Assembly (NCBI GenBank): GCA_041653595.1
Contig: JBAZFB010000018.1
Coordinates: 1-7,688, forward strand
Length of the DNA: 7,688 bases
Reading direction: 5' to 3'
DNA from: Candidatus Omnitrophota bacterium
GTDB lineage: Bacteria; Omnitrophota; Gorgyraeia; Pluralincolimonadales; Pluralincolimonadaceae
Shown: positions 4,803-7,688 of the stretch, in pieces
How the letters are laid out: each line of letters opens with the position of its first letter
How positions within the stretch are numbered: the first letter of the stretch is position 1
The notes under the pieces: generated by a model
Seen by the model: the letters and a program-made list of their open reading frames with translations, nothing else
What the model was told of the DNA's origin: nothing
Databases searched by the model: none
Position numbers and translations under genes: made by a program

Positions 4803-5218
4803 GCTTCCTTTATACTGATCGTACGTTCGTTGGGATTCTTTATCTTCAACGCGATATCTAAACGCCTCTTTGGCAATATGCGCGCCATCTTACCCGACCA
4901 TTCTATGACAATGACGCCTTTGCGCGCGAGGTAATCCTCATAGCCGATATCTTCGATATCCTTCAAATTATTGAGCCGGTAGATATCGAAATGGAAGAGC
5001 GGGATCTTTCCTTTATATTCTTTCACGAGGACGAACGACGGGCTGTTGACATACCTGTAATCCTTTACGCCGAGGCCCTTGGCTATCCCCTTGACCAGGG
5101 TGGTCTTGCCCGCGCCCAGCTCACCTGAGAGCGCGACCAGGTCGCCTGGCTTAAAGCGCTTGGCTATCTTCTCCCCCAATCTTATCGTCTCTTCAGCGTT
5201 CGCTGTCGTGAAATTCAT
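4799..5218 (-). CDS. tsaE: TsaE, ATPase for tRNA t6A37 modification
   Basis: The 139-residue P-loop ATPase drives turnover of the TsaB-TsaD complex. It has Walker A GELGAGKTT (32-40), the family signature SPSFVLV (59-65), HFDIYRL (76-82) and IEWSGK (105-110), all typical of TsaE, and the usual family length. The ATG at 5218 directly follows the thiL stop (TAG, 5221-5219) with no base between. The 3' end overlaps tsaB by 4 bases. The order thiL-tsaE-tsaB is conserved in many bacteria, for example clostridia, where rimI usually follows; here alr occupies that place. Confidence 0.96.
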   Translation of the reverse strand: MNFTTANAEETIRLGEKIAKRFKPGDLVALSGELGAGKTTLVKGIAKGLGVKDYRYVNSPSFVLVKEYKGKIPLFHFDIYRLNNLKDIEDIGYEDYLARKGVIVIEWSGKMARILPKRRLDIALKIKNPNERTISIKEA

Positions 5219-6133
5219 CTAAAAATGGGAAAATCCTTTTGGCTTCAGCTCTTTTGTCGTCCCGTCCGGGGCTATGATCTTCACCCCGATCTTTTTATCG
5301 AGTATCTCCCCTATCTGCGATATCCTCACGCCGTTCAATTCCATGTTCTTCCGGGCAAGCCTGCGCGCCTCGGCCAGCGGCATCGTGAACAATAACTCGA
5401 AGTCTTCCCCTTCGTTTAACGCCGCGTTTACGCCCCTGGCGCCTTTCGAGACCGGTATCAGTTCCTCGTATATGCAGGCGCCCGCGCCGCTCTGCTTCGC
5501 GATATGGTTCAAGTCGGTCGAAAGCCCGTCCGAGATATCTATCATCGAGGTTATCTTGAAATTATTTACAAGGTAGCGCGCTTCTTTAAGACGGGGGGTA
5601 AACACGAGATGCTTCTTGCTTTTATATGATCCGCCGAGCGCGCCTGTCACGCATATTATATCGCCGGTCCTGGCGCCGCTCCTGAACGCGGCTTTATCCG
5701 GCTCTACGAACCCGATGACCGCGACATCTATGACGAGTTTCCCGGAAGAATTCGTGTCCCCGCCGACTATCTCGACATCGAACCTCCTGGCGAGCGCCTT
5801 TATCCCGCGGTATATCTCGTCTACGAATTCAACGCTCAGTTTTTTCGGAAGGCCCAAAGAGACGACCGCGTATTTCGCTACGCCGCCCATCGAGGCGATA
5901 TCGCTTAACCCGCAGGCGAGCGACTTCCATCCTATTTGGAAAGCCGTCGCGTCCTTCATCCTAAAATCGACGTCCTCGAGGAGCATGTCGATGGTGACAA
6001 GCAGGTATTTTTTCTTCGATACGCGTATTACCGCGCAGTCGTCGCCGATGCCGCGGACAATGTCTTTGCCCGTCTTAAAATTCTTCGCGAGCCGGGCTAT
6101 AAGCCCTGCCTCACCTAATCTTTTTAATTTCAT
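5219..6133 (-). CDS. thiL: Thiamine-monophosphate kinase
   Basis: The 304-residue enzyme phosphorylates thiamine monophosphate to thiamine diphosphate with ATP, the last step of cofactor synthesis. Motifs in order are LGEAGLIARL (6-15), GIGDDCAV (28-35), IDMLLEDVDF (48-57), KSLACGLSDIASMGG (70-84), VGGDTN (123-128), ISDGLSTDL (200-208) and GEDFELLFT (242-250). These include the acidic Mg2+ and substrate ligands of the PurM/ThiL fold. The start at 6133 matches the family N terminus exactly but overlaps the 3' end of mtnA by 23 bases, so translation is probably coupled to mtnA. The nearest purine-rich stretch is AAGGGG about 13 bases upstream. Confidence 0.96.
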   Translation of the reverse strand: MKLKRLGEAGLIARLAKNFKTGKDIVRGIGDDCAVIRVSKKKYLLVTIDMLLEDVDFRMKDATAFQIGWKSLACGLSDIASMGGVAKYAVVSLGLPKKLSVEFVDEIYRGIKALARRFDVEIVGGDTNSSGKLVIDVAVIGFVEPDKAAFRSGARTGDIICVTGALGGSYKSKKHLVFTPRLKEARYLVNNFKITSMIDISDGLSTDLNHIAKQSGAGACIYEELIPVSKGARGVNAALNEGEDFELLFTMPLAEARRLARKNMELNGVRISQIGEILDKKIGVKIIAPDGTTKELKPKGFSHF

Positions 6134-7148
6134 CCGGCTTAAAAACCCCTTTCTCAGTGACTATCGCGGTGATGAGCGCCGCAGGCGTGACGTCGAATGC
6201 CGGGCAATATGTTTTTACCCCTTTCGGCGCGAGCATCTTCCCGCGGATAGTCGTGATCTCCTCGCCGCGCCTCTCCTCGATCGGGATCAACCTGCCGTAT
6301 GGCAGGTTGAAATCTATGGTCGAGACCGGCGCGACGACATAAAAAGGTATCTTGTGGTATTTCGCGAGGACCGCCACCCCGTAAGTTCCGATCTTGTTCG
6401 CCGCGTCGCCGTTACGCGTTATCCTGTCAGCGCCGACGATGACCTTCGTGACCTTGCCCAGGCTCATCACATGCGCGGCCATGTTATCGCAGATGAGCGT
6501 GACATCTATCCCCTCGCGCATCAGTTCCCACGCGGTAAGGCGCGCGCCCTGCAAAAGGGGCCGCGTCTCATCGGCATATACTTTTACGCGCTTGCCCTTC
6601 TCCTTCGCCATGTATATCACGCCTAACGCGGTCCCGTAATCGGCCGTCGCCAGCGCTCCGGCGTTGCAGTGCGTCAATATAACATCGCCGTCCTTAATGA
6701 GCCGCGCGCCGTATACGGCCATCTTCCTGCATATCGCCCTGTCCTCCTCATATACTTTATGCGCCTCGGCGAGAAGCGCCTTCTTTATCGCCTCGACCGG
6801 CCTATGCTTATTTTTTACGGCTGCGGCGCGCATCCTGTCGAGGCCCCAGAAGAGGTTTACCGCGGTCGGCCTGGCCGAACCGATGAACTTTATGACGCGG
6901 TCCAATTCACGGATAAGCTCATTATAATTTTTGGCCCTCGACTTCTTGACGCCCAGGTAAGCCCCGTACGCGGCGGCCACGCCCAACGCCGGAGCGCCGC
7001 GCACCTGCAATTTTTTTATCGCATGCCAAAATTTTTTTACGTCGCGGAAACTCAGGTATACGAGCTTGTTCGGCAACAGGGTCTGGTCTATTATCTTTAT
7101 TGCCCCGCCCGACTTTTGGGCGTCCCATCTTATCGTCCGGATAGCCAT
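6111..7148 (-). CDS. mtnA: S-methyl-5-thioribose-1-phosphate isomerase
   Basis: The 345-residue enzyme of the eIF2B-like fold converts methylthioribose-1-phosphate to methylthioribulose-1-phosphate in methionine salvage. Some homologues also isomerise 5-deoxyribose-1-phosphate. The substrate loop RGAPALGVAAAYG (50-62), the catalytic cysteine C161 in THCNAGALAT (159-168), the catalytic aspartate D241 in VGADRI (238-243) and GDAANKIGTYG (247-257) are all present. C161 and D241 fall almost exactly where the Bacillus enzyme has Cys160 and Asp240. I chose the ATG at 7148 because MAIRTIRWD is the normal family start and it lies 4 bases after the upstream stop. The ORF open from 7211 would overlap that gene with a non-homologous leader. 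No other methionine salvage gene is in the window. Confidence 0.94.
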   Translation of the reverse strand: MAIRTIRWDAQKSGGAIKIIDQTLLPNKLVYLSFRDVKKFWHAIKKLQVRGAPALGVAAAYGAYLGVKKSRAKNYNELIRELDRVIKFIGSARPTAVNLFWGLDRMRAAAVKNKHRPVEAIKKALLAEAHKVYEEDRAICRKMAVYGARLIKDGDVILTHCNAGALATADYGTALGVIYMAKEKGKRVKVYADETRPLLQGARLTAWELMREGIDVTLICDNMAAHVMSLGKVTKVIVGADRITRNGDAANKIGTYGVAVLAKYHKIPFYVVAPVSTIDFNLPYGRLIPIEERRGEEITTIRGKMLAPKGVKTYCPAFDVTPAALITAIVTEKGVFKPDEIKKIR

Positions 7149-7152
7149 TATT

Positions 7153-7688
7153 TTACACCATTTTCCCGAACATTTTCGCCAGGAAGCTGCGCCCCACCGA
7201 GATGGCGGCATGGGGACAGAGCTCGTGGCAGCAGAAACACTTAATGCAGCGCCTGTAATCTATCCTCGAGCCTTCCTCTTTTATCGTGATGCACTTCGCC
7301 GGGCAGCTCTTTTCGCATATCAGGCACTTCTTGCATATTTTATCATTAATTACGGGGAAAAACCTGATAGCTTTCGAGAGCCATTTGAAGACCGGCTTCG
7401 GGACTTTCATCATTATCGAGGTAGCCGGCAGCTTGAAACCGCGTATCCTCGCGCTTTCGATGCTTTCTCCGAGGACCTCTATTTTTGAAAGGTCGGCCTC
7501 GCCTAATTTCCGCTTGTACGCCTCGGCGGTTATGGGGAGCCGTAGCGGTTCGATGCCGACCAGCCCGGCGTATACCGCGTCGCAGGCCACGCAGTCGTTG
7601 CTCGCCATCACAAGGTTCGCGTTCCGGAGTTCTCCTCCGGCCGGCCCGTTGCCTTCCATAGCAACGATCCCGTCCATCACTACGAGCC
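7153..7688 (-). CDS. DUF362 protein with C-terminal 2x[4Fe-4S] ferredoxin domain (5' end outside window)
   Basis: The visible 178 codons are the C-terminal half; the frame stays open through the right edge, so the start is not in the window. The segment VVMDGIVAMEGNGPAGG matches the DUF362 core motif (DGI...GNGP..G). It is followed by a linker and a bacterial ferredoxin domain with two clusters: ICKKCLICEKSCPAKC (CxxCxxCxxxCP) and CIKCFCCHELCPHAAI. This implies two [4Fe-4S] clusters and an electron-transfer role; the partner and reaction are unknown. A GTG/ATG pair at 7680-7675 could be mistaken for a start but lies inside the conserved motif. The stop is 4 bases before the mtnA ATG, so it appears to be in the same operon. 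Confidence 0.92.
   Translation of the reverse strand, partial: LVVMDGIVAMEGNGPAGGELRNANLVMASNDCVACDAVYAGLVGIEPLRLPITAEAYKRKLGEADLSKIEVLGESIESARIRGFKLPATSIMMKVPKPVFKWLSKAIRFFPVINDKICKKCLICEKSCPAKCITIKEEGSRIDYRRCIKCFCCHELCPHAAISVGRSFLAKMFGKMV

Noticed and set aside
5616..6626. 336-codon + strand ORF opposite thiL and mtnA
   Set aside because: It runs antisense to two genes with full catalytic motifs, and its translation shows no recognisable domain; it is a by-product of codon bias.
7149..7211. Extended mtnA start at 7211
   Set aside because: It overlaps the ferredoxin coding region and adds 21 residues unlike MtnA; MAIRTIRWD at 7148 fits the family.

Overview
The window looks like a chromosomal piece of an uncultured bacterium. 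Gene order and codon style (many ATA/ATC Ile and GCG Ala codons, tightly overlapping genes) recall Candidatus Omnitrophota-type metagenomic genomes, but that placement is an impression and was not computed. Two gene blocks run towards each other and meet at about position 1600.

Left block (1-1599): what appears to be a chromosomal integron platform. A full-length integron-type tyrosine recombinase (intI, 298-1599, + strand) has all six catalytic residues and the integron-specific extra segment. It also has a 96-residue N-terminal extension that class 1 IntI lacks. Upstream, on the - strand, lies GTTAGGC (126-120), which fits the integron crossover consensus GTTRRRY. It sits directly in front of a ribosome binding site and the first codons of a small membrane-protein ORF reading away from intI. 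This is the layout expected of attI followed by the first gene cassette. The 190-base intergenic region also holds a near-consensus promoter for intI, a plausible divergent cassette promoter, and two 32-base direct repeats (30/32 identical), each carrying the palindrome TACGAATTCGTA. One repeat touches the predicted intI transcription start; the other lies between the cassette promoter and the crossover site.

Middle (1603-2243): a type II toxin-antitoxin pair on the - strand (Phd/YefM antitoxin, RelE/ParE toxin), overlapping by 8 bases and ending 3 bases from intI. Its own promoter is overlapped by two TGTACA boxes 12 bases apart, the geometry known for YefM-YoeB operators.

Right block (2244-7688, - strand): a compact run of chromosomal housekeeping genes, in transcription order DUF362/ferredoxin protein (5' end outside the window), mtnA, thiL, tsaE, tsaB, alr and an alpha/beta hydrolase. 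Neighbours overlap or nearly abut, so this is very likely one translationally coupled operon whose promoter lies beyond the right edge. It covers aldose-phosphate isomerisation, thiamine diphosphate synthesis, two proteins of tRNA t6A37 formation, and D-alanine supply for the cell wall. The start of alr carries an in-frame 21-base tandem repeat.

The most novel part is the integron end: the extended integrase, the putative attI, and the duplicated palindromic repeat that could couple control of intI and the cassettes. Only about 125 bases of the putative first cassette are visible and no attC is in the window, so the cassette array itself remains an inference.
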